This document shows, piece after piece, positions 1-10,002 of a DNA stretch of 34,609 bases (the stretch's first letter is position 1; every line of letters starts with the position of its first letter). The stretch is from Streptomyces lushanensis. Its GTDB lineage: Bacteria; Actinomycetota; Actinomycetes; Streptomycetales; Streptomycetaceae. The translations under genes were made by a program, and so were the position numbers. The stretch is from positions 1 through 34,609 of the forward strand of contig NZ_MAUD01000145.1 in the NCBI RefSeq assembly GCF_001700515.1, written 5' to 3'. The notes beneath the pieces were generated by a model. The model had not been told where the DNA came from and did not search any database. It saw only the letters and a list, made by a program, of their open reading frames with translations.

Positions 1-37
1 GGACATCCCGCCCCCGGCGGACATCCCGCCCCGGTGG
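1..37. repeat. Short tandem direct repeat at window edge
   Basis: Two copies of GGACATCCCGCCCC start at 1 and 19 (period 18). A related TGACATCCCGCCC lies at 411-423, on the other side of the small minus-strand gene. The array may continue to the left of the window. No function can be assigned; it is downstream of the gene at 62-358. Confidence 0.5.
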
Positions 38-61
38 CTCCCGGGGCGCCGGGGTGCCCGC

Positions 62-358
62 TCACCGGTCCTCCGCCTCCCCGCCGCCGGGCGCCGGGCC
101 CAGCGCCTGGGTGGCGACCAGATGCAGGAAGTCCCGCTCGTTGCCCGCCAGCCCGGCCGCGGTCAGGGCCGCGTCCGCCTCGGCGAGAGGAGCCGCCAGC
201 AGCGGCGCGGCGAGCGCGGCCTGAAGCGGATCGTCCAGCACCGCCCGGACGGCCGCCATGAGCCGCAGATAGGCCTGGGCCGCGGCGCACTCGCTCGCCG
301 TGCCGGGCTTGCCCGGCGTACCGGTCGTGCCGGGCGTACTGGACGTGGTGGCGGTCAT
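62..358 (-). CDS. Small hypothetical protein (98 aa)
   Basis: I do not recognise this protein. The start is the ATG at 358, chosen because a good ribosome site (AGGAGGAATCCGGT) sits directly upstream on the minus strand; the frame stays open further up but without such a site. The first 25 or so residues are Thr/Ser/Gly/Pro-rich and look disordered. The rest is Ala/Leu-rich and probably helical (YLRLMAAVRAVLDDP, then AALAAPLLAAPLAEADAALTAAGLAGNERDFLHLVATQAL). There is no signal peptide, clear membrane segment or metal motif. It is divergent from the pterin dehydratase gene with about 170 bp between them. The combination of codon bias and Shine-Dalgarno site supports a real gene, but the function is unknown. 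Confidence 0.65.
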   Translation of the reverse strand: MTATTSSTPGTTGTPGKPGTASECAAAQAYLRLMAAVRAVLDDPLQAALAAPLLAAPLAEADAALTAAGLAGNERDFLHLVATQALGPAPGGGEAEDR

Positions 359-462
359 ACCGGATTCCTCCTCATGGATCTGTCGGACCATCAAGTCTCG
401 ACCATGGGTCTGACATCCCGCCCGCGCCGTGCCCCGGCGGGGTCCCACCCGATGCCCCGTGC

Positions 463-477
463 CCGACGTATCGTCGG
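463..477. promoter_or_regulatory. Short perfect inverted repeat between divergent genes
   Basis: CCGACG and CGTCGG are separated by three bases (CCGACGTATCGTCGG). The dyad lies in the 167-bp gap between the small minus-strand gene (start 358) and the dehydratase gene (start 526). It could be an operator or a chance dyad in GC-rich DNA; no clear -10/-35 pair can be placed beside it. Confidence 0.25.
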
Positions 478-525
478 CCGCGTCGCCTCCCGTGTCCGCC
501 CGTGTTCCCGCAAGGAGCTCCGCCC

Positions 526-831
526 ATGGCCACCGAACCGCTGTCCGCGCAGGAGATCGAGGCACGGCTGCGAGACCTTCCCGGCTGGTCCCTGACCGAC
601 AGCCGCCTCACCCGTACCTACCGTCTCGGCGGCCACTTCGCGGCGACCGCGATGGTCGTCCATGTCGCCCGGATTCAGGAGGAGTTGAACCATCACTCCG
701 ATCTGACGCTCGGTTACCGCACCGTCGCTCTCGCCGTCCACACCCATGACGCGGGCGGTGCCGTCACGGTGAAGGACTTCGCCCTCGCACGGCGGGTCGA
801 GGAGATTGCCCCGGCACACGGCGCGAACTGA
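526..831 (+). CDS. Pterin-4a-carbinolamine dehydratase
   Basis: The predicted 101-residue protein has the size and layout of the PCD/DCoH family, which dehydrates 4a-hydroxytetrahydropterin in the cytoplasm to recycle tetrahydrobiopterin-type cofactors. The family signature is visible in the middle: HVARIQEELNHHSDLTLGY, matching the E-x-x-x-H-H-P-(D/E) active-site region with the usual Pro replaced by Ser. The VTVKDFALARRVEEIA end is also typical. The ATG at 526 is preferred because AAGGAG lies 9 bases upstream; a GTG at 502 is in frame but has no such site. It may act with an aromatic amino acid hydroxylase elsewhere or, as in many bacteria, have another role. The AraC-type gene follows within 50 bp on the same strand. 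Confidence 0.9.
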   Translation: MATEPLSAQEIEARLRDLPGWSLTDSRLTRTYRLGGHFAATAMVVHVARIQEELNHHSDLTLGYRTVALAVHTHDAGGAVTVKDFALARRVEEIAPAHGAN

Positions 832-878
832 TCGGTGCGGCGACGAGTTGCCTGCCCGGTGCATTTACGCTGGTGACC

Positions 879-1826
879 ATGGACGTACTCGCCGGACTCC
901 TGGACGGACCTCGGGCCCGGGGGGCTTTTCTGCTGCGCATGGTGATGGAACCGCCGTGGTCGGTGCGCATCGAGGACCACGCCCCGCTCTGTCTGATGTG
1001 CGTCACCCGCGGCGAGGCGTGGATCGTCCCGGACGGCGGCGGGGAGCCGGTGCTGCTGCGCCCCGGTGATGTGGCGATCGCCCGTGGCCCCGAGCCGTAT
1101 CTGACCGCGGACAGCCCCCTGACCGCGCCGCGCGCGCTGATCGGCCCCGGCGGTGTCTGCCACACCCTGGAGGGCGAGCCGCTCGCCCAGTCCATGCATC
1201 TGGGCGTACGGACCTGGGGGAACGCCCCGGACGGCGGTACGACCGTGCTGATCGGCACGTACCAGATGGACGGCGAGGTCAGCAGACGGCTGCTGGACGC
1301 CCTGCCCTCGCTGCTCCAGCTCTCCGCCGGCGCCTGGAACGGCCCGCTGATGCCGGTCCTGGACGAGGAGATCTCGCGGGACGAGCCCGGTCAGGGCGTG
1401 GTCCTCGACCGGGTGCTGGACCTGATACTGATAGCCGTCCTCAGAGCGTGGTTCTCACGGCCGGACGCGGAGGCTCCCGGCTGGTACCGCGCCATGGCCG
1501 ATCCGGCGGTCGGCAACGCCCTGCGCCTGCTCCAGAACGAGCCCGCCCGTCCCTGGACGGTCGCCACCCTGGCCACCGCGTGCGGGGTCTCCCGGGCCGG
1601 ACTCGCGCGCCGCTTCACCGAACTCGTCGGGGAGCCGCCGATGGCGTATCTCACCGGCTGGCGGCTCGCGCTCGCCGCCGATCTGCTGCGCGGGACGGAC
1701 GCGACGGTCGAGTCGGTGGCCAGGAAGGTGGGCTACAGCGGCTCGTTCGCGCTCAGCGCCGCCTTCAAACGCGTACGGGGCGTCAGCCCGCAGGAATACC
1801 GCGCGGGCGCCACGACGGCGCCCTAG
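879..1826 (+). CDS. AraC-family transcriptional regulator with N-terminal cupin-type domain
   Basis: This is a 315-residue cytoplasmic DNA-binding protein. The N-terminal two thirds match the AraC-binding cupin_6 type (CLMCVTRGEAWIVPDG, then LLRPGDVAIARGPEPY), thought to bind a small ligand. The C-terminal 100 residues hold the paired helix-turn-helix of AraC/XylS: WTVATLATACGVSRAGLARRF, then TVESVARKVGYSGSFALSAAFKRVRGVSPQEYR. The ATG at 879 is used; an in-frame GTG lies two codons upstream at 873. Neither has a clear ribosome site, so a leaderless message is possible. Regulators of this type usually control a neighbouring dehydrogenase or reductase gene, but no such partner is adjacent here. 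The gene ends 23 bp from the convergent acyl-CoA synthetase gene. Confidence 0.9.
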   Translation: MDVLAGLLDGPRARGAFLLRMVMEPPWSVRIEDHAPLCLMCVTRGEAWIVPDGGGEPVLLRPGDVAIARGPEPYLTADSPLTAPRALIGPGGVCHTLEGEPLAQSMHLGVRTWGNAPDGGTTVLIGTYQMDGEVSRRLLDALPSLLQLSAGAWNGPLMPVLDEEISRDEPGQGVVLDRVLDLILIAVLRAWFSRPDAEAPGWYRAMADPAVGNALRLLQNEPARPWTVATLATACGVSRAGLARRFTELVGEPPMAYLTGWRLALAADLLRGTDATVESVARKVGYSGSFALSAAFKRVRGVSPQEYRAGATTAP

Positions 1827-1849
1827 GCACGGACGGATCCCTGTCCTGC

Positions 1850-3673
1850 TCAGCGGTAGAGCGCGTCGATCTCGGCGGCGTACGCGGTCTGGATCGCCTT
1901 CCGCTTGAGCTTCAGCGAGGGCGTGAGCAGCCCGTGCTCCTCGGTGAAGGGCTCCGCCAGGATCCGGAACGTACGGATCGACTCGGCCTGGGACACCGCG
2001 GTGTTCGCGGCCACCACCGCGCGTCTGATCTCCGCCTCCAGCTCCGGGTCCCTGACCAACCCGGCCGGCTCCAGGGGCGGTTTGCCCTGGACGGAGAGCC
2101 AGTGGTCCACGGCCTCCCGGTCCACGGTGACCAGCGCCGCGACATACGGGCGGTCATCGCCGACCACGATGCACTGGCCGACCAGCGGATGCGCCCGGAC
2201 CCGTTCCTCCAGGGCCCCGGGCGACACGCTCTTGCCGCCCGAGGTCACCAGGATCTCCTTCTTCCGCCCGGTGATGGTGAGATAACCGTCCTCGTCGAGC
2301 GAGCCCAGATCACCGGTGGCGAGCCAGCCGTCCCGCAGCACGGCGTCGGTCGCCTCCCGGTCGCCCAGATAGCCGGAGAAGATCTGGCCCCCGCGCAGCC
2401 ACACCTCGCCGTCCCGGGCGATACGCACCGACGTGCCCGGGATCGGCTGTCCCACCGTGCCGTAACGGGTGCGCTCGGGCGGATTGGCCGTGGCAGCCGC
2501 ACTCGACTCGGTGAGTCCGTACCCCTCGTAGACGGTGATGCCGGCACCCGCGAAGAAGAGCCCGAGCCGCCGGTCCATCGCGGAACCGCCGGACATGGCG
2601 TGGCGCACCCGGCCGCCCATCGCCTCGCGGACCTTGCCGTAGACGGCCTTGTCGAAGAACTGGTGCCGCACGCGCAGCGCCGCGGAGGGGCCGGGACCGG
2701 AGCCGAAGGCCCGCCGCTCCAGCGCCTCCGCGTAACGGACCGCCACCTCCACTGACTTGTCGAACGCGCCCGCCCTGCCCTCGGTCTGCGCCCTGCGGCG
2801 CGCCGCCGCGTAGACCTTCTCGAAGATGTACGGCACGGCCAGGACGAACGACGGCCGGAACGCCGCCAGATCGGGCAGCAGCGCGCTCGCCTGGAGCGCG
2901 GGCTGATGGCCCAGCTTCACCCGGCCGCGGATCGCCGCGATCTCGATCATCCGCCCGAAGACATGGGAGAGCGGGAGGAAGAGCAGCGTCGACGCCTCGT
3001 CGCCCGACCTGGTGTGGAAGACCGGCTCCCAGCGGCCGAGCACCGTGTCCGCCTCGAACATGAGGTTGGCGTGGGTGATCACACATCCCTTGGGACGGCC
3101 GGTGGTGCCCGAGGTGTAGATCACCGTGGCCACGGAGTCCGGCGTCACCGCCCTGCGGTGCCGGTGCACCACCTCGTCGTCGAGACCGGCGCCCGCCGCG
3201 AACAGCTCCGCCAGCGCGCCGGCGTCGAGCTGCCAGAGCCGTTCCAGCCGCGGCAGCCGGTCGATCACCGAACCGACGGTCATGGCATGGTCCTCGTGCT
3301 CCACCACACAGGCCGAGACATCGGCGTCCTGGAGCATCCAGTGGACCTGCTCTGCGGAGGAGGTGGGATAGACGGGTACGGGCTGGGCGCCGACGGACCA
3401 GAGCGCGAAGTCGAAGAGCGTCCACTCGTAGCGGGTACGGGACATGATCGCGACGCGGTCGCCGAACCGTACGCCGTGCGCGAGCAGCCCTTTGGCCAGC
3501 CGGAGCACCTCGTCACGGAACACGGCGGAGGTGATGTCCCGCCAGCGCCCCTCCTCGTCCTTGCGGCCGAGCACGACATGACCGGGATCGTCGAGCGCGT
3601 GCTCGAAGACGGCATCCGCGAGCCCGCCGACGTGGGGGGCGGCCGGCAGAGGAGGAAGGGTGAACTCGCGCAA
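1850..3673 (-). CDS. Long-chain fatty-acid--CoA ligase (FadD15/AMP-forming type), TTG start
   Basis: The 607-residue protein belongs to the ANL superfamily and should activate long-chain fatty acids to acyl-CoA through an acyl-AMP intermediate. Visible motifs are the P-loop-like VIYTSGTTGRPKG, the YGLTESSAA adenylate motif, GWLATGDLG for ribose binding, the hinge ITGRKKEILVTSGGKSVSP, and a late Lys in PSLKLKRKAI. I place the start at TTG (3673, minus strand) because AAGGAG lies 7 bases upstream and the resulting N-terminus MREFTLPPL is what streptomycete relatives show. The upstream ATG codons at 3700 and 3754 lack an equivalent site. It lies downstream of fdhD in the same direction, but a 474-bp gap argues for its own promoter. 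Confidence 0.9.
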   Translation of the reverse strand: MREFTLPPLPAAPHVGGLADAVFEHALDDPGHVVLGRKDEEGRWRDITSAVFRDEVLRLAKGLLAHGVRFGDRVAIMSRTRYEWTLFDFALWSVGAQPVPVYPTSSAEQVHWMLQDADVSACVVEHEDHAMTVGSVIDRLPRLERLWQLDAGALAELFAAGAGLDDEVVHRHRRAVTPDSVATVIYTSGTTGRPKGCVITHANLMFEADTVLGRWEPVFHTRSGDEASTLLFLPLSHVFGRMIEIAAIRGRVKLGHQPALQASALLPDLAAFRPSFVLAVPYIFEKVYAAARRRAQTEGRAGAFDKSVEVAVRYAEALERRAFGSGPGPSAALRVRHQFFDKAVYGKVREAMGGRVRHAMSGGSAMDRRLGLFFAGAGITVYEGYGLTESSAAATANPPERTRYGTVGQPIPGTSVRIARDGEVWLRGGQIFSGYLGDREATDAVLRDGWLATGDLGSLDEDGYLTITGRKKEILVTSGGKSVSPGALEERVRAHPLVGQCIVVGDDRPYVAALVTVDREAVDHWLSVQGKPPLEPAGLVRDPELEAEIRRAVVAANTAVSQAESIRTFRILAEPFTEEHGLLTPSLKLKRKAIQTAYAAEIDALYR

Positions 3674-4147
3674 TGACCTGCTCCTTAGCGGGGCCGACAT
3701 CTGACCACGGAGTCGGCGGGAGCGGGTGGGGTCTGCACCGAATCCGTACGTCACCGATACGTCTCCGACACGGGTAAGCCCTCGCAGGAGGCCCTGGTCT
3801 GTACCTACGGGAGCCAGACGGGGGCGTCAGGCGCCGGTGGACACCTCAGCGGGCCGCGTTCCGGCCGCGCACGGCCGCCGGCGAGTGAGCCGAAGGGCGC
3901 GCCGCTGTCGAAAGGGAGGCTGTGCTCGACATGCGGCTCCGCCGCGCGGGCGGAGGCCCTGAGGAACGAAGGGCCGAGCACGGTCGACCGTCGGCAGGGG
4001 CACAGAGCGCCCGGAGGCGAACCGAGCCCTCAAAGAAGAACGGGCGCCCAGGAGGCGAACCGAGCCCTCAAAAAACCGGGAACAGACCCGGCCGGCGCAG
4101 GGGGCGCTCCCCGCCGGCCAGGCCCTTGTCCCGTGCAGCGGGGAGAG
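3674..4147. other. Gene-free stretch between acyl-CoA synthetase and fdhD
   Basis: I see no convincing coding region on either strand in these 474 bases. It holds a short tandem pair (ACGTCACCGAT at 3748-3758, ACGTCTCCGAC at 3759-3769), 75-96 bases upstream of the synthetase start and thus in a plausible operator position. A small dyad (GGCCCT 3955-3960, AGGGCC 3970-3975) could fold as a hairpin. A longer direct repeat at 4007-4072 is listed separately. The stretch should contain the end of the fdh transcript and the synthetase promoter, but no -10/-35 pair is clear. Confidence 0.5.
4007..4072. repeat. Direct repeat of about 28 bp downstream of fdhD
   Basis: Copy 1 (4007-4034) reads GCGCCC followed by GGAGGCGAACCGAGCCCTCA and AA. 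Copy 2 (4044-4072) is identical apart from one extra A after GCGCCC. The spacing is 37-38 bp and each copy ends in an A-rich run. The pair lies just past the 3' end of fdhD on the minus strand. It may be a local duplication of a terminator-proximal segment. Confidence 0.6.
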
Positions 4148-4987
4148 TCACACCCCGGTGTGCAGGGCGATACGCTCATCGCCCGCGTACACGTTCATGG
4201 ACGAGCCGCGCAGAAAGCCGACCAGGGTCAGCCCGGTCTCGGCCGCGAGATCGACGGCGAGCGACGACGGCGCGGATACCGCCGCCAGCACCGGAATTCC
4301 CGCCATCACGGCTTTCTGCGCCAGCTCGAAGGAAGCACGGCCCGACACCAGCAGGATCGCCCGGGAGAGCGGCAGCAGATCCTGCCGCAGTGCCCGGCCG
4401 ACCAGCTTGTCGACCGCGTTGTGCCGGCCCACGTCCTCCCGGATGTCCAGCATCTCGCCGGTCTCCGAGAACAGGGCCGCCGCGTGCAGCCCTCCGGTCC
4501 GGTCGAAGACCTGCTGTGCCGCCCGCAGCCGGTCGGGGAGTTCGGCGAGCAACTCCGGCTCCACCCGGACCCGCGGATCGTCACCGATCGGGAAGCGCGC
4601 CGTGGTCCGTACCGCGTCCAGGCTGGCCTTTCCGCACAGTCCGCACGAGGAGGTCGTGTAGACGTTGCGCTCCAGTGTGATGTCCGGGACCGGGACACCG
4701 GGAGCGAGCTGGACGTCGACCACGTTGTAGGTGTTGGATCCGTCGGCCTTGGCTCCGGCGCAGTACACGATGGAGCGCAGATCGGCGGCGCCCGCGAGGA
4801 CGCCCTCGCTCACCAGGAAGCCCGCCGCGAGTGCGAAGTCGTCACCCGGGGTGCGCATGGTGATGGCGAGCGGTTTGCCGTTCAGCCGGATTTCCAGCGG
4901 CTCCTCGGCCACCAGGGTGTCGGGGCGGGCCGTGACGGCTCCGTCCCTGATACGGATGGTGCGACGGCGTTCGGTGACCCGTCCCAT
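4148..4987 (-). CDS. fdhD: Formate dehydrogenase accessory sulfurtransferase FdhD
   Basis: The 279-residue protein matches FdhD, the cytoplasmic factor that binds the bis-MGD cofactor and transfers sulfur (from a desulfurase such as IscS in E. coli) to it so that formate dehydrogenase becomes active. The key swivel cysteines are present in SSCGLCGK (Cys115 and Cys118), the family's C-x-x-C. Other conserved blocks are [38 protein letters not shown] and [14 protein letters not shown]. It starts at ATG 4987, 26 bp after the Fe-S subunit gene on the same strand, and so is the last gene of the fdh operon. Its presence supports assigning the upstream molybdoenzyme as a formate dehydrogenase. Confidence 0.96.
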   Translation of the reverse strand: MGRVTERRRTIRIRDGAVTARPDTLVAEEPLEIRLNGKPLAITMRTPGDDFALAAGFLVSEGVLAGAADLRSIVYCAGAKADGSNTYNVVDVQLAPGVPVPDITLERNVYTTSSCGLCGKASLDAVRTTARFPIGDDPRVRVEPELLAELPDRLRAAQQVFDRTGGLHAAALFSETGEMLDIREDVGRHNAVDKLVGRALRQDLLPLSRAILLVSGRASFELAQKAVMAGIPVLAAVSAPSSLAVDLAAETGLTLVGFLRGSSMNVYAGDERIALHTGV

Positions 4988-5013
4988 GGTGATCAGTCCT
5001 ACTCGTCAGGCGT

Positions 5014-5867
5014 TCAGCGCTGCTGTACGTGCTGGTAGCCGAAGCGGCCCTTGATACAGAGGTTGCCGTGCGTCACGGGGTTGTCGTGCGGAGAGGTGAC
5101 CTTGACGATCTCATTCTCCTGTACGTGCAGTGTCAGATTGCATCCGACGCCGCAGTACGCGCAGATCGTGGTGGTCTCGGTCTGCGCCGACTCGTTCCAT
5201 GTCCCGGCTTCCCGCATGTCGAACTCCGACTTGAAGCTGAGCGCTCCGGTCGGACACACCTCGATGCAGTTGCCGCAGTAGACACACGCGGAGTCGGTGA
5301 GCGGAGTGTCGTGCTCGGTGGAGATACGGGCGTCGAAGCCCCGGCCCGCCACAGAGATCGCGAAGGAGTTCTGCCACTGTTCACCGCATGCGTCCACACA
5401 CTTATAGCACTGGATGCACTTGTCGTAGTCACGGACGTACAGATCGTTGTCGACCTTGGGCTCCTCGTCGAGCCGGGCCGCGTCCGGGCCGAAGCGGTCC
5501 GGCCTCGCCTTGTACTCCTTGATCCACTCTGCGGCCCTGGGTGTGGTCGAGAGGTCCGTCGAGGAGGCGAGGAGTTCGAGGACGATCTTACGGCTGTGCC
5601 GGGCACGCGGACTGTCCGTGCTGACCGTCATACCGGCCTCGGCCTTGCGCGAGCAGGCCGGAGCGAGCACGCGCGCGCCCTCGACCTCCACGACACAGAC
5701 CCGGCAGGCGTTCTTCGGCGTCAGTGTGTCGCCCTCGCAGAGCGTCGGGATGTCCTTGCCCGCCGCCCGGCACGCGTCCAGGATCGTGGAGCCCTCGGGC
5801 ACCCGTGTCTCCTGGCCGTCGAGGGTGAACTCGACGAGCCGGCGCGGAAGCTGGAGCGGGATCGCGG

Positions 5868-5871
<4 letters not shown>
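5014..5871 (-). CDS. Formate dehydrogenase Fe-S subunit (NuoG-like N-terminus plus detached [4Fe-4S] domain of the Mo subunit)
   Basis: This 285-residue electron-transfer protein carries four cluster sites. A plant-type [2Fe-2S] site is formed by Cys45, Cys56, Cys59 and Cys73. Two ferredoxin-type [4Fe-4S] sites follow: KCIQCYKCVDAC (Cys152-162) and CVYCGNCIEVCPTGAL (Cys196-206). Last comes ICAYCGVGCNL with GNLCIKG (Cys237, 240, 244, 272), the [4Fe-4S] domain that normally opens the molybdenum catalytic chain. Here that last domain is absent from the catalytic gene at 7925-9856 and fused to this protein instead. The GTG start (5871) overlaps the stop of the diaphorase gene in a GTGA, implying translational coupling. 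It would pass electrons from formate at the Mo site to the flavin subunit. Confidence 0.92.
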
Positions 5872-7910
<2,039 letters not shown>

Positions 7911-7924
7911 TGGTGCTCAGCTCC

Positions 7925-9856
7925 TCACGCGGGCAGGGACGCGGTCGTCACGGGCAGCTTCTCGATCCGGATCGCCGACGCCTTGAACTCGGCGGTGCCC
8001 GCGATCGGGCAGTTGGCCTCGATGGTGAGCTGGTTGGTGTCCACCTCGTCCGGGAAGTGCATGGTCATGAAGGCCAGTCCCGGCCGCAGCCCGGGATCGA
8101 TCCAGACCGGTGCCTGCACCACGCCCCGCCGCGAGCTGATCCGTACCTCCTCGCCGACCGACACCCCGTACCGCTCGGCGTCCTCCGGGCACAGCTCCAC
8201 ATACTCGCCGCGCCGCAGCGGGGAGGCGAAACTCCCGCTCTGCACGCCGGTGTTGTACGAGTCGAGCCGGCGGCCCGTGGTGAGCCTGATAGGGAACTGA
8301 TCGTCCGTCAGATCGACCGGAGGGTCGTGCTTGACGATGCCGAACGGCGCGAGCCTGCCGCGCGCGGCGGGATCCGCCTCCCACAGCCGGCCGTGCAGAT
8401 AGGTGGGTTCGAGCTTCTCCGTGTCCGGACAGGGCCACTGGATTCCCTGGTGCTCCTCCAGCCGCTCGTAGGTCATCCCGTAGTGATCGGGGGAGACCGA
8501 ACGCAGCTCGTTCCAGACCGACTCCGCGTCCGCGTACTTCCACGGGTGGCCGAGCCGCCCCGCCAGGTCGCAGATGATGTCGATGTCCTCGCGTGCCTCG
8601 CCCGGCGGCCGCACCGCCTTGCGTACGCGCTGCACACGGCGCTCGCTGTTGGTGGTGGTGCCGTCCGTCTCGGCCCAGGCGGCGGTGGCGGGCAGTACCA
8701 CATCGGCGAGTTCGGCGGTCCTGGTGAGGAAGATGTCCTGCACCACCAGGGTGTCGAGCCGCCGCATGCGCTCGACCGCCTGCTCGCTGTCCGCCTCGGA
8801 CTGCGCGGGATTCTCCCCGATGCAGTAGACGGCCTTGAGGGCGCCGGTCTCCATCGCCTCGAACATCTCCGTCAGCGTCATCCCGTAACCGGGCTGGATG
8901 ACGGTGTCCCACGCGGTCTCGAACTTCCGCCGTACCCCGGGTTCCAGGATGTCCTGGAAGCCGGGCAGCCGGTTGGGGATGGCGCCCATGTCGCCGCCGC
9001 CCTGGACGTTGTTCTGGCCGCGCAGCGGCTGCACACCGGAGCCGTACCGTCCGACATGGCCGGTGAGCAGCGCGAGATTGATCAGGGCCCGGACGTTGTC
9101 GGTGCCGTTGTGGTGCTCGGTGATGCCCAGCGTCCAGCAGAGCTGGGCCCGTTCGGCGCGGGCATAGGCATGGGCCAGTTCGCGGATGGCCTCGGCCGGT
9201 ACGCCCGTCACCTTCTCGGCCACCGTGAGCGTCCACGGCTCGACCTCGGCGGCGTACTCCTCGAAGCCGGTGGTCGCGCGCTCGATGAAGGACACGTTGT
9301 GCAGCCCGGCGTGAATGATCTCGCGGCCGACCGCGTGCGCCAGCGGAATGTCCGTACCGACATTGAGTCCGAGCCAGCCCTCGGCCCATTCCGCGGTGGA
9401 GGTACGGCGGGGATCGACGGCATACATACGCGCGCCGTTGCGGATACCGCGCAGCACGTGCTGGAAGAAGATGGGATGGGCGAAGCGCGCGTTGGAGCCC
9501 CACATCACGATCAGATCGGTGTGGTCGACCTCGCCGTACGAGGAGGTGCCGCCGCCGGATCCGAAGACCGCGGAAAGACCGGCCACGCTGGGCGCATGGC
9601 ATGTCCTGTTGCAGGAGTCGACGTTGTTGGTGCCCATGACCACGCGCGCGAACTTCTGCGCCACATAGTTCATCTCGTTGGTCGCGCGTGCGCACGAGAA
9701 CATCCCGAACGCCCCGCGGGCGGCACCCAGACCCGCCGCGGCCCGGTCCAGCGCCTCGTCCCAGCTCGCCCTGCGCAGAGGGCCGCCTTTTTCGTCCCGG
9801 ACCATCGGATAGGTGATACGGGCATACGTTTTCGGTGTTCGGTCTCGTTTCTTCAC
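7925..9856 (-). CDS. Molybdopterin-dependent formate dehydrogenase catalytic subunit lacking its N-terminal Fe-S domain
   Basis: The 643-residue protein is the bis-MGD catalytic chain of the DMSO-reductase superfamily. Near the N-terminus NVDSCNRTCHAPSVAGL matches the formate dehydrogenase active-site loop: Cys86 takes the position of the catalytic Sec/Cys and His87 follows it. Further cofactor-binding blocks are VMWGSNARFAHPIF, LNVGTDIPLAHAVG, the LLTGHVGRYGSGVQPLRGQNNVQG stretch, and a C-terminal molydopterin-binding domain (LTTGRRLDSYNTG). The usual opening [4Fe-4S] motif is missing; it is found on the separate Fe-S subunit. The start is GTG 9856 with GAGGAG about 9 bases upstream. A candidate GntR operator lies 44 bp before it. 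FdhD and the OFA transporter nearby favour formate as substrate, but this cannot be proved from sequence. Confidence 0.92.
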   Translation of the reverse strand: MKKRDRTPKTYARITYPMVRDEKGGPLRRASWDEALDRAAAGLGAARGAFGMFSCARATNEMNYVAQKFARVVMGTNNVDSCNRTCHAPSVAGLSAVFGSGGGTSSYGEVDHTDLIVMWGSNARFAHPIFFQHVLRGIRNGARMYAVDPRRTSTAEWAEGWLGLNVGTDIPLAHAVGREIIHAGLHNVSFIERATTGFEEYAAEVEPWTLTVAEKVTGVPAEAIRELAHAYARAERAQLCWTLGITEHHNGTDNVRALINLALLTGHVGRYGSGVQPLRGQNNVQGGGDMGAIPNRLPGFQDILEPGVRRKFETAWDTVIQPGYGMTLTEMFEAMETGALKAVYCIGENPAQSEADSEQAVERMRRLDTLVVQDIFLTRTAELADVVLPATAAWAETDGTTTNSERRVQRVRKAVRPPGEAREDIDIICDLAGRLGHPWKYADAESVWNELRSVSPDHYGMTYERLEEHQGIQWPCPDTEKLEPTYLHGRLWEADPAARGRLAPFGIVKHDPPVDLTDDQFPIRLTTGRRLDSYNTGVQSGSFASPLRRGEYVELCPEDAERYGVSVGEEVRISSRRGVVQAPVWIDPGLRPGLAFMTMHFPDEVDTNQLTIEANCPIAGTAEFKASAIRIEKLPVTTASLPA

Positions 9857-9899
9857 GCCGCGCTCTCCTCATGAGTGAGGGCCAACACTGGCCGCGCCC

Positions 9900-9913
9900 A
9901 TTGCATACAGTAT
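9900..9913. promoter_or_regulatory. Candidate GntR/FCD operator, site A (fdh genes)
   Basis: ATTGCATACAGTAT differs at two positions from site B at 11051-11064. It lies 44 bp upstream of the catalytic-subunit start on the minus strand, a typical repressor position. On the minus strand the site includes TACTGT, a possible -10 element. Binding by the protein of 13814-14491 is inferred from motif sharing only. Confidence 0.55.
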
Positions 9914-9917
9914 TCAG

Positions 9918-9970
9918 TAGGCGGGTACGCGTGGGAACCCTCTGTAAGGGAATTGACGCGTACCCGCCTA
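9918..9970. terminator. Long hairpin between ketopantoate-reductase-like gene and fdh operon
   Basis: A perfect 15-bp inverted repeat (TAGGCGGGTACGCGT at 9918-9932, complement at 9956-9970) encloses a 23-nt loop that itself carries CCCT/AGGG. It begins 33 bp after the stop of the minus-strand reductase gene and ends just before site A. The likeliest role is a U-tract-less terminator, which is common in streptomycetes. A structured operator or attenuator for fdh is the alternative. Confidence 0.55.
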
Positions 9971-10002
9971 TCGCGAGTGGAGATCGGGTAGTGCGGGGAG
10001 GG

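Noticed and set aside
9581..9620. Possible selenocysteine at the formate dehydrogenase active site
   Set aside because: The catalytic position (residue 86) is an ordinary Cys codon and no in-frame UGA interrupts the gene.
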